DNA from: Sordaria brevicollis
Taxonomy: Eukaryota > Ascomycota > Sordariomycetes > Sordariales > Sordariaceae
Assembly (NCBI GenBank): GCA_033439795.1
Contig: JAUTDP010000005.1
Location: forward strand, 558,001-622,000
Direction: 5' to 3'
DNA: 64,000 nucleotides
Under the pieces are notes generated by a model. The model had not been told where the DNA came from and ran no database searches. It saw nothing but the letters and a program-made list of their open reading frames with translations. Of the stretch, positions 48,928-61,299 are shown one piece after another; within the stretch, counting starts at the first letter, position 1, and every line of letters starts with the position of its first letter. The position numbers and the translations under genes are program-made.

Positions 48928-50394
48928 ATGTCGACGTGTCAGCAGGTCGCGCGGCCACTCGTCCGCTGTCTCCGGCAAGCCGGCCCCGGCGCTGCGACAT
49001 GTTCGACCCGGTCCGTCGCCGTCGCCGCCGTCCGGCCCTTTTCCTCGACCCCGATGCGCAAAGATGAGGGCGCCACCACCACCACCACCAACACCACCCT
49101 TTCTGCCGATTCCACCACCACAACACCACCACCCCCTCCTCCTTCGGCCGCCGAGGCCAAGTCGGCGGCGGCAGTAGCAGACACAGTAGTTGGAGGACCA
49201 GAGCTTGGGTCGCGAAGGAGAAGGGCCGCCCTGGCCACCACCGGCAACCTTCCGTTTGAGCAGCTGCCGTACCAGACCTTCCAGGAGGCGCGCAAGATCC
49301 TCCAGCAGGACCGCGCGGCCAAGATCGCCCAGATTGTCAAGGAGACGGAGAAGATCAAGCTGCTTGAGGCGCGGGATGCCAGCGAGTTCGACGGCGGCGA
49401 GGCCGCCAAGCAGACGAGGATCAAGAGCTTGAGGAAGTACGTTGAGGAGCTCAAGATCTTGGCCGACATCAACGACCCCGAGGTCAAGAGGCGCTTCGAG
49501 GACGGCAGGGGTGCGTACAACCGCAGCATATCATATGCTTTTATTCATTTTCAAGCCTTTCATGGCTGCATTGACTTCAGTGACTGACATAATTCTGACT
49601 TGCAAACAGGTGACATGACCAAGCCCGTCTACCGTTTCCTCGCCGAGCGCCGCTGGCGTTCTATGGACTACAAGATCATCGCCCAGCGTATCGAACAGTT
49701 CCACATCGTCCCCGACCTTTTGCCTAACTTCGACCCTACCATGGACGTCAAGCTTTCGTTCCGTGGCTACCAAGTCTCCCCGGGAGCCATCCTCGACTCC
49801 CGCGTGACCGAAGTCGCGCCCACTCTCCGCATGCAAGTCTTCGACAAGGGCGAGCGTCTGCTCACCGTCGTGGTGATCGACTCGGACGTTCCCGACGTGG
49901 CCCACGACAAGTTCAGCCGCCGGTGCCACTTCCTTGCCTCCAACATCCCTTGGGACCCTTCCAAGACGGTCCTTTCTCTCCGCAGCGTCGGCGACCGCGT
50001 CGAGGGCGACGTCGGCAAGCCCTGGCTTCCTCCGTTCGCGCAAAAGGGCTCACCTTACCACCGCCTCAACGTCTTTGTTCTCGAGCAGGAGCCCGGGCAG
50101 AAGATCGACGCCGAGGCGCTCAAGAAGCACCTCGAGAACCGCGAGAACTTCTCGCTCAAGGGCTTCCGCGAAAAGTTCAACCTCGACCCCGTCGGCTTCA
50201 ACCTGTTCCGTTCCGAGTGGGACGAGGGTACCGCCGAGGTCATGGAGAGGCACGGCATCCCCGGCGCTGAGATCGAGTTCAAGCGCCAGAAGTTCGCTTC
50301 GCTCAAGCCGCCCCGCAAGGCCAGGGGTTGGGAAGCCAAGAGGCAGAAGCCCAAGTACAAGAGCTTGTGGAAGTACACCAAGCGCATTGCGTAA
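48928..50394 (+). CDS. Mitochondrial large-subunit ribosomal protein mL38 (YmL35-type, PEBP fold)
   Basis: Exons 48928-49510 and 49610-50394 with a 99-nt intron (GTGCGT...ACAG); 455 residues. mL38 is a mitochondria-specific large-subunit protein with a phosphatidylethanolamine-binding-protein fold, located in the central protuberance. The N-terminus ([19 protein letters not shown]...[10 protein letters not shown]) is a typical import presequence, followed by a Thr/Pro low-complexity run (about 52-75). A helical segment ([34 protein letters not shown]) precedes the junction [23 protein letters not shown]. The PEBP-like domain includes [32 protein letters not shown] and [14 protein letters not shown]. 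The lysine-rich end ([15 protein letters not shown]) suits rRNA contact. The start ATG has a good CACCATG context. Confidence 0.94.
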
Positions 50395-50917
50395 AGAGCA
50401 GGCGCTTGATGGGTACGAGGGTTGTAGTAGGTGCGGATGCGAGCGTTGTGGGCAGCAACGTCAGTCTCTTGTTGATGCTGTTGTTGTGGAGAGCGGCATT
50501 GAGCATGTTACGATGTCAGGGACGACGACTCGTGGCGTGGAAGTGGAGGGATGGGCTTCGCCGGTGGGTGAAGCTGCCTTGTATTGTACTATAGTTATAT
50601 CAGACAGGAGTAGACCAAAAGGGCGCAGAAAACGCCTAATCAATGTACAAATACAAGACATGAACGTTATTATTTGTGGGCAAGTTAGAGGGCCATGATA
50701 TCCTATTCATGTTGACTCAAAGGCTATAGAACAGACCAGACCTATAACTACACAAAGAGGCCCTGATTGTGGTCTGGTACACGTATCCTAAGGTATTCTC
50801 GACTTTCCTACCATTTAGCCCCTTGCACCCGTCCAAAAGGGGAAATCAGTAAACAATACAACCGATATAGAACTCCTTAAAGCATACCTACCAATACTCG
50901 CCATCACTCTGCATACA
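50395..50917. other. Convergent 3' region between mL38 and the RhoGAP gene
   Basis: About 520 bp between two stop codons; it should contain both 3' untranslated regions. The AT content rises toward 50600-50900. No gene is seen. Confidence 0.6.
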
Positions 50918-53900
50918 CTACTCGATGTGCATGTCTGCATGTTCTGTTATGTCCGCAAATTGGTGTCTGCTACACTCTCTGCTTCTTTTCTCCTCTTCCT
51001 CCCCAATTTCCCTCTCCTCTAAGACCCGTTTACCCGTATGCATCGTTGCTTCTCCCTCTTCCTCTTCCCATGTCTCCTTGTCGTCGTAAGACTTGCATGC
51101 CTTCAGCCGTCGAACACTAATGTCAGAGCACTGAGCCAGTCTTTCCGGTAGTGGTGTTCCAGCGGCGTCTTGCTCATGTACATTCCACCCTTCGCATCCA
51201 GAGAAGGCAGGCAGCTCAAGGTAATCCGCTTTTCTAGGTTGTTCATGACCATCCTCCTCGCCGGGGTCATTAGGATGCATGCCATTCAGATCAGAGACTA
51301 GTAAGTCTAAGACTTGTTCCGGAACGACACCCTCGCTGTCATCTTCCTCCATCATCAGGGCTTGCTGGATGATGGATTGCTTCTCCTGTGACGCATATCG
51401 TTTGTCTTCATTCGATTCAGTTTCGTCACCCGACGGTTCATGGTCGCCATCATCTCCATCACTCCATACGGATACACTGTTGCACCTCACGGTCCCTTCC
51501 TCCCCCTCTTTCTGTTCCTCATCCAACTCTTCAAGAAATTCGCTCTCAGAGCAACCGTCTAGAACACCACCCAGCTTCCGGAGTCGATCCCGAACAGTCC
51601 CGCTGCTTCGATAAACGTCCGCCGTAAAAGTATGCTGAGAGGTGGACGGCGATTTCACTTTCGAGTTTGTAGCTCTCTCTTCCTCGTATGATTTCCCATC
51701 CATCTTGCTTCTGAGTAACCTCTCTAGAATTGCCACCCTCATCTCCGCCGCCTCTGCTCGTTCCTTCCATGCTTTGCACTCGCGTTCCGTCTGTCGCAGG
51801 TGCTCACTCAGCTTGATGCTTGCGCTTCGTCTGACGCTTACATCTTTAGGAAGACTACATTGTCCCGCACTGAAGCTTACTAACTTGCGACGGAGATGGT
51901 CATTTTCTTCTGTTTTGATGTCCAGTTGCCTCTGCAGGCGGCGGATTTGCGCTTGAAACTCCAAGATATCACCAAGAATGGCTGTATTCGAAGGTGAAGT
52001 CTGTTGACGGAGAAGCCTTAAGTTTTGGCCTTGGGCGCTTTGATTCATCTCATTTGGATTTTTGACTTCCATTGGAACCCTCGAGATCTGCATGCCATCA
52101 GGGGCTCCAGTTGGCGCGCTGGAAGGCCTGCGTATCTCGGATACCTGGGTTGAATGAAGGTGTGGAATTTTCTCGCCGAACAAGGTGGTGGTTCCTCTAA
52201 ATCTTCCGTGTGGCTCGTGGCTCTGTTGCCCACTCGTTGTCTCATTTAAGTGCTTTGAGCTCTGTCCCATAGCTGCGCTTAGATTCCCTATTGCCTCGAC
52301 CTCGTCATCCACCCCATCATGACTTCCTCGTGAGGACCTTTTTCGAGGACTACCTACATATCCCTGATGATGATCTCTGCGTCCGTCTGGATGAACTGTA
52401 CCTTTATCCGGTGTTTCAAATGGTGACGATAGTGGTTTCTGTGGTGGTAGGGCATTGACAGTATAGTGAGAGAACACATTCCCAGTCATTTTCGTGGGCA
52501 TGGGCAGAAATCCAGACCCTATCTGATTCTTGTCTTTCGCAGCAGCAGTTTCGAATATGGCGGCCATTGCCCTCACCGCACTCCCGGTGAAAGACTTGCT
52601 GTAGTAAGACGTGGGCCTTTTGGGGGTTGTCGGTGGTCGAAGATCTTCATTATGGGACATTGGGGACGGGTTGTAGTCAGTTATGCGGTCATGGTCCAAG
52701 GCAGTCGATGGCCTAGACTGTGACGCTCGCTCCTCATGGCGAGGATTGATCCGATCTTCCTCGTGTTGGACTTCAGAAGGAACAAAGGCAAGTGTATGTT
52801 CAGCAGTGTTCTTGTTGAGAGTTGTACTGCGACTTGTAGACTCGTGACTGGACCTTTGGGTTTGTAGGCGATCAGATCTCCGTGCACGAGGTATCTTCGA
52901 CGCTAACGATCTTGCCCGTGATTTTGCGTGCGACTGATCATGTGCCGTTGTTGGTCTACTGGGGGCTTCGTGGCTGCGCTCTACTCGAGCTATGCGACCG
53001 GTAGCCCGGCTTAGTGTTGCAAAGTGACTTAAAGGGCCTCCAGAATAGTGGTGACTCTTGACACTCGGTTTCGGAGTCTGCTCGGTCCCGCCTGCTTGCT
53101 CGTATGACACGTGGGAGTTATTGAAGACCTGTTGTCCCGTTGGCTCCTCCATTGAAGCTGCTGTTGTCGGTCTCCTCAAGTGAAATGACAATCTTCGTCG
53201 ACCTTTCTGACGAGAAGAGCGTCCAGATGACGCTGTGATTGGACTGGGAGGTTCTGCAATTGGTTCAACAAGATCCGAAGACTTTTCGGACCGTTCTCTC
53301 CATCTCCAGCCCGGAAACCTCGAGAGTCTGTGTCCCGAGCTCTTAACTTTGGTCTTTCCGTCTGGGGGCGTCCCGGTTGCATCTGTCAGACCGCTGCTTA
53401 TGGAAGTACGATCATGTGAGGGGGCTCTCGCCGACGGCTTTGGGGTTAGTTCCGAGTCCTCTGCTGTAACGCCACGGCTTCTCAGCGCTGGTATTTTGGT
53501 CATCGGCTCGTCCAAGACTGACATTGGGGCATCTCCCTGACTCTTATTTCCTTTTCTGTCACGGAATTTGTCCAATGAATGGGTGTCGCATCCTTCTGGA
53601 GAGCTCTTACTCAAGCCGCCCCTACGTCTGATGGTCTGCGGTGTCTGTGAACCTGGAATGCCAGTTCGCAGTTTGGCTGGGGACCCTGTTTGTTTCCTCT
53701 CGACATATTCAGAACCAAAATGTTGCCCATGGCGTTGGTGCCGAGAAGGTGTCTCGTCGGCATAGGTAAGCGATCCGTTTGATTGCCTCTTGGAAAGAGA
53801 CGCGCCACTTCCGGAAGGCTCTTCCTCGGTAGGAGACAGTACCACCACAGGACCTGGTGTACTCAGCCGATTCCGAGATAGTGACCGTGAAGATCTTGGA

Positions 53901-55785
53901 CGTTGCCGAGGTATCACAAGTGCAGGTCGGAGTCTTTCCGTCCGTGGTCCTCCGCTGGATCCTCGTCCACCTGGTTCACTGTCAGTTCAGCGTGACACTA
54001 GCGGCGATTGAATTGGACAAGACATACGAGGTTCAGGCGTCGGGCTTGGAGGAACAGGGGATGCCGATACTTGAAACGTGCCTGTCTGCGGGCCGCTCTG
54101 CTGCCATTCAGGAGGTTTTCGACAGATGAAGGGCTCTGAGATAGAAGCACGTAGTGATGCCCTCCGCGGAGTCTGATGGTCGGATATGCCCGACCCAACT
54201 ACCCTCAACACATCGAGGCTCCTCATTTGCTTGACAACCTCGCGCCAATGTGTTATAAGCATCTCCGCAATGCTATTCGCAACATGGACTTTGTCCATAT
54301 TTGGGAGACAAAGGGCCATGGCCTCCTCGGGTGTCCTGTGCTTCCTCCTTTCCCACTTGCTGTTGGGTATCGGGCTCACGGGGGAGACTATAAGGTGGAC
54401 ACTAGAGCTCCGCATTGAGTAGGAGTTGAGAAGGTCTCCGACCAGGAGCGGCCCAAACACAATACCTAGAGCGTTGTATCCCATTAAATCTGCCGTAGGC
54501 AATGGTCTGCCATACTCATCCTCGCGGGGCGCTGTCTCGGCAACGCGTCCAATTAGACACAAAAGACCGAAGACTGCACATATTAGCTCTCGACGTAACT
54601 GAGATCTGACACTACCAATTGCCAACGCAATCAGTCTCGCACGAAGCTTTGTTTGTTTGGTCTTTGTGGCCTCCGGATCCCCTTCCAGCTGACTGCGTAT
54701 AGAGACCATCGCGTCGAAAAATGCCAGGGAGCCAAAGATGCCACCAGGAAGTCCAGAAAGAAGACGCTTGAATGCTGAAGCAACGTCATGCACCCCGGCC
54801 TTAATGTGAACGGGGAGGCTTGGGCAGCGGGTTGTGCTTGAAACCTGGTCCGGATCTCCTTCGGTGCAGTAGTAGTCATAGAGGGCATTAACCACTCGGA
54901 CAGAGCCAGGGATCCTAAAGACGCCACGAGTCTCCGTAGCTGTATATACATCAGTGAATGCTACACTGGCTTGGAAGTGTGCATTTCTCACCATGTTGTA
55001 CGAGATATTGGGCGGTTGCGCGAAGGCACGTTGGGAGTATCAAAGAGCTGGGCGCATACTCCGACGGCAGGTAGAACATGCTCTTGCCACACAAACGGAC
55101 GAGAGATTGCAGGTCTTCGTCTTTGAGAACGTCTCTCTTCGCCGAGTGTACCAGCTGCAGTGCTAGATCGCTGATGCTCCGTCTGTGGCTCGCTTTTCTT
55201 TCTGACCGTCCTGACTTTGCTGAGCTGGTATTGCTGGCACCCGACGGGTGGCGCCGGAATGTGCGGGAGAACCATCCTCTTCTGTGCGGACTAGGCGATG
55301 TTTCTCTCTGATCATCATGTTAGTCAGTGGTTTATAGGAGTTGCAAGAGCGTGACAGCGACATACTGATGAAGGACAATCGTCATCGGACGAAAGTAAGT
55401 GGAGTCCATGCTGTTTGTTGCCTCTGGTCAGCGGAGAATCCACGCGAACGATCCAGGCATAGAGATAGCCCACCTGGCTAGCAAGTCTGTTGTACTCTCG
55501 GACAAAGCCTCCTCGATCTTGGAGTTCATCGACATCGGACCACCCTCCTACATCGCCGCTGGATGTAGTCCACGTCGCACTGCTTCTGTCCACACGCTCA
55601 TATGCCACAGGATCAGGAAGTTGGCCTGCCGTGGCCGACTGAGGGATACTAGCGTGCCATGTGCTTGATGCTTCATCCGTCTGCCCCTTGTTGGGTACGC
55701 GCCTGGGTAGGTAGCTCTTGGGGGTAGAGCGAGTGCCGACTGATGGGACCGACGCGTGGTCGGTTTCGTAATGATGATTTTGCAT
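50918..55785 (-). CDS. Large RhoGAP-domain protein
   Basis: Five exons: 55785-55474, 55410-55366, 55307-54992, 54939-54028, 53970-50918, with introns of 51-63 nt; 1545 residues. It should stimulate GTP hydrolysis by a Rho-family GTPase and so act in polarity or wall synthesis. The RhoGAP domain (about 200-470) begins LILPTCLRATAQYLVQH, crosses a splice site into ATETRGVFRIPGS with the arginine finger at Arg233, and continues with LPVHIKAGVHDVASAFKRLLSGLPGG, LIGRVAE and LMGYNALGIVFGPLLVGD. After it come about 1000 mostly disordered Ser/Arg/Pro-rich residues, a coiled coil (ILEFQAQIRRLQRQLDIK; RECKAWKERAEAAEMRVAILERLL) and an acidic end. The N-terminal 120 residues have the motif FVREYNRLASQ followed by HGLHLL across an in-frame 63-nt intron. 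Which GTPase it targets is unknown. Confidence 0.88.
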
Positions 55786-56594
55786 GCCTTCTTTGAAAGA
55801 TATAAAGACGTTGAAACAAGCAAAAGAAGGTATCTGGGAGGCGATGGCATGACAAGATATCCAAAGTGGTTGCAAACTGATGATGTTTGGTAAAAGCGCT
55901 CCAGCAAGCCCACAGCCTGGATTGATTGAAGCATCGCGTCGTTTGTTGTAAGCTGCTGCTTCCCGTATTTCACATGTCGCTCTTTGTGCCCAACCGGGCT
56001 GTTCCTTCCCGGGGAAATTGAATGTCTGTGAAGAGGAAGGTGGAGTGAACAGATGGTATATGGGATCTGAGACCAAGGGAAGGAACGAAGCAGGGTGTCA
56101 GAGAAAGAATGGTGGTTGTACAACCGTCGCCCACCAGTTTGCCTTCTACTTCTTATTCCAAGGTAAGCCAACTACAGGCCAATGGTTCTTTCATGGAACA
56201 CGACACAAGTCCATTCTGGTCGAAAACTGCGTCGTTGTCAGTTCAAAGTCCAAGCATCGACATCTATACCTGCTCACCACCTGATTATCACTACCAACCT
56301 ACTTGTAGGTAGCCATATCATCCCGTGCTGTAAGGGGCAGGACGGAGGTCTTAAGTCCAGACCACCGGTAAGCCATTAATCAGCAATGAAAGCAACTCTC
56401 ACCTCTCGCCGTGTTCCAGGAAAGAAGAGAAGATCCCATCTATGTCGCCCATCGGGGAAAGGATATACAACCCTAATAATCCACTAAATCCATATACCGT
56501 CCAAAGAAGCGCCATGCAATGCAAACCAAAACCATACCGTCTCTTATAGCCAGCCTAGGGCCATGACGTGTGCCACCCATTCTTGTGTTCCATT
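55786..56594. other. Upstream region of the RhoGAP gene and 3' flank of the gamma-subunit gene
   Basis: The RhoGAP reading frame is open upstream to 56076 but its first good ATG is at 55785. Nothing else is recognised; 56380-56594 probably includes the 3' untranslated region of the gamma subunit. Confidence 0.5.
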
Positions 56595-58218
56595 TTAGTA
56601 CTCCTGCAGGTCATCCTCTTCCTCTCCATAGAGCAACACGTATTTGAGAATGTCCGAGAGAGAAATGATGCCCTTGAGGCGGCTGTCGTCGTCAACAACA
56701 ATTAACCTGTGGACTCGAGACTTTCGGATGGTTTCGAATATCGAATCAAGACGATCCTCTTCGCTGCATGTGTAGATTCCCGCAAAGTCTTCGGCTCTCT
56801 GAGACAAGGCCTCACCAACCGTCGCCGTCAGCTCATCATACGCACCCCCTTTGATACAAGGGATGACGTCGACAGCCTCAAAGAGGTTCAGAACTCTGTT
56901 GTCCTTGTCAACGATGGGCACAGCCGAGATGTTGTACTTGACCATGAGGTGAATGACATCCAAAACGGAGCTGTTCATGGTCGCCGTAGCAAGGTCGTTG
57001 TAGGTTCCCAGGCCGATCTCCCTCACGGGCTTCTTTAGCAACATTGTGTGCTGCTCGTTGTTGACTGCAATGAACTTTAGGATACGGTACTGTGTGATAA
57101 CGCTGACCACGGTCTCTCGACCGGTCTCGTCGTCCGTGTCGATTAAAGGTATTCTCCGAGCTCGCGTCTTAAGCATTCTTCGGCAGGCTTCGTACAATGG
57201 GCGCATGGGATGGACGGATACGGTCTCGAGGGGTAGGACACCAATGGCTCGTTCGATATCTACGCGCAATACTTGTCAGCCCAGTGCTCCGCAAGAGAGA
57301 ACCTTGATGACCCATGATCAGGGGGCTTACCTCGCAGGCTACTCAGCCGGAATTGATCGACCTGGTCGATCTCGTGAGGGAACTGGCAGTAATACTGGAT
57401 GACATTGATGTAGTCGGTGCTAGTAAGCAGGCCAGCAAAGGTTCCGTTACGCGAGTCCCAGAGCGGCGCAGAGACAATGCCTTCAATGACCAAAGTCAGC
57501 ATCACATGTCACTACCCTGGCTGATCCAGAATTGATTGTTATCATACCATTCTGAATCAGAATATTCAGACTTTTCCTGATGAGCAGATCGTTGTCAAGA
57601 ATGACGAGACGGAAGGAGAGCGGCAGGACATCGTAGCTGGTGCGGACCTTGAGGAACTCACGAACCCCTCTCTGTTTGCATCAACGGTTAGTGAACCAGA
57701 AGCCGGTGAGGGAAAGCCAAGTGCTTGTTGTCTTTCTTTCCCAAACTGCCCACTTTGACAGCATAGCATAAGCAAGGACTGGGGCCATGGAAAGCCGGCA
57801 TCCCGCATAGAGGCCATCCGATCCCGGAAGGCTTCAACCGAACTGGATTGACAAAGGCGAGTTGGATCTGTGGAAGTTTCATGCGGATGGAAGTTCAGAG
57901 ATAGTAAGGAAAAGTTTGGGTGTGCTGTCTCGGAAATGGGATGCTCACCAGACCCTGCATCTGGTCCTTGTCCAGGGGATTTGACATCTTATCTGACATT
58001 GTGCGACTGGTCGGTTTGGGTCGAAGGTAGGATGATGGCGCAACAAAAGGCAGCTCGTGACCAGGTCGGAGCGGTAACGGGCCATTGAGATTGGGATCGG
58101 TATTGCTGTTCCCAGCTGAGGAAGCTGTGGAAGGCTGGGAAGCCTGGGGAGAAGCAGTGGCGGCTTCACTGCCGGTACCAGCAGCCGCCTGGTCAGGGGG
58201 AGTACGAGAGTCGTCCAT
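56595..58218 (-). CDS. snf4: AMPK/SNF1 kinase regulatory gamma subunit (four CBS domains)
   Basis: Exons 58218-57949, 57671-57548, 57480-57331 and 57259-56595; introns of 276, 66 and 70 nt; 402 residues. It is the nucleotide-sensing subunit of the SNF1/AMPK heterotrimer, which controls growth on non-preferred carbon sources. After a Ser/Ala/Pro-rich N-terminus (1-85) come DKDQMQGL, the junction to RGVREFLKVRTSYDVLPLSFRL, and four CBS repeats (about 98-160, 180-250, 258-320, 335-398). Hallmarks: LNILIQNGIVSAPLWDS, FAGLLTSTDYINVIQYY, PLYEACRRMLKTRARRIPLI, VVSVITQYRILKFIAVN, YNISAVPIVDKDNRVLNLFEAVDVI and SRVHRLIVVDDDSRLKGIISLSDIL. Adenine-nucleotide-contacting positions look normal. The first intron is long; a further small exon is possible but would interrupt a conserved segment. 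The start is the ATG giving MDDSRTPP; the frame is open upstream without an ATG. Confidence 0.94.
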
Positions 58219-59430
58219 TATCGTGGTCGTGGAACATACATTGGGGAGGGACCCCCGTTGTAGTCTTTGTGTTGCTCGGTACTTGGAGCTGTTGTTTCCG
58301 TTGACGGAGTATCGAATGGCCGCCACCCACAGTTAACTACCGATGCAGTTCTGGTTCTGACCCCGTATCAATCGATGTAGGTGGCTTTGGATATTCCTTC
58401 TCTTTCCTTTAACCCTTTGGCTGTGTGTATTTCCCTTTCCCCTTGATTCGAATTTCGTTGGGGGTCTCGAGCTTATACGTCAATTGACTTTGGGCAGAGT
58501 TCTGACGTTATGTGTAACTGCCGACTGGGAAATGCAAGCGATGAAAGGCGGAGGTAGATCGTTTGGATGATAGCCGAGGGACGGAGGAAAAAAAGAAGGG
58601 CAAGAAAGCTGAAGCGACCTAGGTAGTTGGGCAACCTAGCTATGGTAGCTGTCGCAAGTGGAAGGACTTGGGCGCAATCGACCGAGATTATTACGGCAGC
58701 TGGATCTAGCCGTTACGTTCGTCTATTCGATCGACCTGTTCCGAGCCAAAGATGTCGAACCCACCGGAAGGTATTTCGGCGGTGATGGACGGAATGCTTG
58801 AAAAAGTGGAAGGGATGGTGATATAGAGGAATGGTTCATAACCTCGTTGGACGGAGCGGGCAGAAGTCGGCGTTGTCAGGGAGTCGAGTCCTCCCTCCAA
58901 GCACTTGCAGAACGCTACACACACAATGGAGCCTGTCCTGCCTCCACCTGTCACGGAGGAGGGGATGCTTGCCCGTTGCTTTGCGCTGGGCCGCCAAAAG
59001 GGTTCCGTTCCATTTCTATCGGGCGTCCACCACTGCCCAGTGGCGGATAGGGATTTTGGTGCAGATGCTGGGCAGCGATAAGAACCCCCAGCCAACCCGA
59101 CGTATAGATAAGCTTTAACCTATGTTCGCTTGCAACCCTGACTTTTTTTCGTGACCGACACCGGGGAAGGGATGGTTTTCACTTTTCTAAGTAAATGAAC
59201 ATAATAATATGGGATCCTGAAACCTTCATTTCATCTTCGTTACGAACTGTGAAGGTTACCTATCGAACGAGGTGAGGTAGGGCGAGAATGGAAGGAAGTT
59301 GACATAGCCGGCCGTCTAGTCGAGACTCCGATGACCTCTTATAGAGATCTTATAACTTTGGTTACCTTCCATAACACTTCGAACTCGTTAGGTTGTACTT
59401 GGGGGTTTCTAGGCGCTAAGAGGCATTTTT
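58219..59430. other. Upstream region of snf4 to the edge of the right AT-rich block
   Basis: It should contain the snf4 promoter and leader. Short frames at 58706-59118 match nothing. Composition is normal up to about 59400 and then falls sharply into AT-rich DNA. Confidence 0.5.
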
Positions 59431-59457
59431 TACCCCCTACTCGTTAAGTAGGGGGTA
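59431..59457. repeat. 10-bp perfect palindrome at the block edge
   Basis: taccccctac and gtagggggta are separated by 7 nt, right where AT-rich DNA starts. It may be a transposon end or a footprint; no partner repeat was found at the other side of the pogo relic. Confidence 0.6.
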
Positions 59458-61008
59458 GCAAAATTCTGGGACAGGGTTTAAATATAGGACACAACGCATA
59501 GACTTTTACTACAAATCTATCCCATCCCTATACAAAACCACCTCTATTACATAGCCATTTCATTAATATAATAATAAAAGAAGTGCAGTAGATTACTCGA
59601 TTAGGTAATTAGTATATATATAAATAAGTTTTAATATTTCCGAAATTATTTCTAAGGTATTAGAACCTCCTCTATTAATACTGGTACTAGTATAAGTATA
59701 GGTTATTTCCCCCCCCCCCTTTGGCCTCCTCCCTATCCTTTTTTTCTTCCTATTTTTTTATTATAATAATAACCTCCTTTCTTACTTATATATAAGGCCT
59801 TATTGTACCTTCGATAACTTTTATTACCCTTATGTATAGTATTAATTCGAATACCTTTAACCTCGAAAAACTAAAGGGGATAGGAATTAGTATTAATAAA
59901 TTAGTAAATAACCTAATTAATATTAGTTTAGGTTTGGGTTTAGGTTTGGGAGTGATGGGAGGTTTGGGGGTGGAGGGATATATAAATAGACGACGGTTTA
60001 TTTACGGGAGTGTTAGTAAATCCTCCTCCTTATCCCTATTCTCCTCCTCCTCCTCCTCCTCTTTGTTACCCTCGTTATAAATCTTATTAAATAAAGCTTT
60101 CTTATTTTTATTATTATTATTATTAATAAGGGTATTTTCGTCTTTAAATATTTCCGTTACTATTTGTATATTAAGACTAGTAATAACTTCGGCGGCCGTT
60201 TGAGGGAGAGGTTTATTTATCGAATTAACAATTTGCGTATTAATATAAACGGTTATTTGATTAGCGGTTTTTAATAGGGGGCGAAGTAGTAATAAAGTTA
60301 TTATAGGTAGTAGAGTAATAAAGGGATTATTATCTAGATTAATTTCGATTTCGTTGTTAAAATTTATATTGAAATAAGGCTCCTATATCCTCTTATAATA
60401 GTTAGGAACCTTTATACTTATATTTATTATATAGAGTTTTTCTTCTTCTAGTTAGGGAATAGGATTGAATATATTATTTTTATTACTTAATATATATTGC
60501 TCTTTTTATTCTTATTTAATATAATTATCCTAGTATACTTTTTAATATATTTTACCCTTATTATTAGGGGAATTTTATTATTTTTTCTTTATTTCTATTA
60601 TTATTTTACTATTTATTACTTTAATGATACGTAATTATTTTTTCTAGTTATTTATAGTTTCCTTCTATACCCTTTTAACCGCTTTTTTATTAAATTATAC
60701 CTTCGAAAAATTTAATTAATTACCCTCTTTTAGTACTTTTTAGACCCTCTTCTTTATTTTTCTATTTTAATTTGCCGCCTTCTCCCTATTTTACCGGTTA
60801 ATTTCTGATATTTTATTATATAATAAAATGGTTTTACGGTTAATAATTTTAATCGATTAAAGGGTATAACGGGTAGGGGAATTAAATAAATACGAATATT
60901 TATCCTTAATATATTAAATATATTTAATAATTTTAATAAAATAATTATCCTTAGGGAATAATGCGGGTAATACGGGGCGTAGTTCCTTAGGCTATTTAAT
61001 TTTAATTT

Positions 61009-61013
61009 AAGAG
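61009..61013. repeat. Left 5-bp target duplication of the solo LTR
   Basis: aagag just before the LTR, repeated exactly at 61300-61304 just after it. Five base pairs is standard for LTR retrotransposon integrases. Confidence 0.85.
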
Positions 61014-61299
61014 TGTAAGGGTATCGCTAAGAAGGCCTAGGGGGACCCGCACAACCAGGGCACAGTAGCCCAGGACGACGGATAAGATAACGGATAAGAT
61101 AAGGATGGCAAGATATGACATGGAGGAAAGGATCTCGGAGTCCGGGCGCCGACCGTTCCGGACCTACAGGGAAGCGCACAAGTATAAAAGAGGATAGCTC
61201 CTGGCCAGAGACTTGAATCTGGCTAGGCTAAAGTCTTTCTCCCAGAATAGACCTACCTTGTGCGACCTGCTCTCACCCTCTCGTACCTGTGACTTTACA
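61014..61299. mobile_element. Solo LTR, 286 bp, not RIP-mutated
   Basis: It begins tgtaaggg and ends actttaca (5-bp inverted ends tgtaa/ttaca) and is flanked by a 5-bp direct duplication aagag. It contains a TATA-like tataaaag at 61183-61190. CpA and TpG are present at normal levels, in sharp contrast to the DNA on both sides. No internal retrotransposon sequence remains, so it is a solo LTR left by recombination. It is not similar to anything visible in the gypsy relic at the left end of the window. Confidence 0.87.

Noticed and set aside
59832..60080. 82-codon plus-strand frame starting with ATG in the right AT-rich block
   Set aside because: It lies antisense to the C-terminal part of the pogo relic and is made of repeat-like Gly-Leu and Ser runs.
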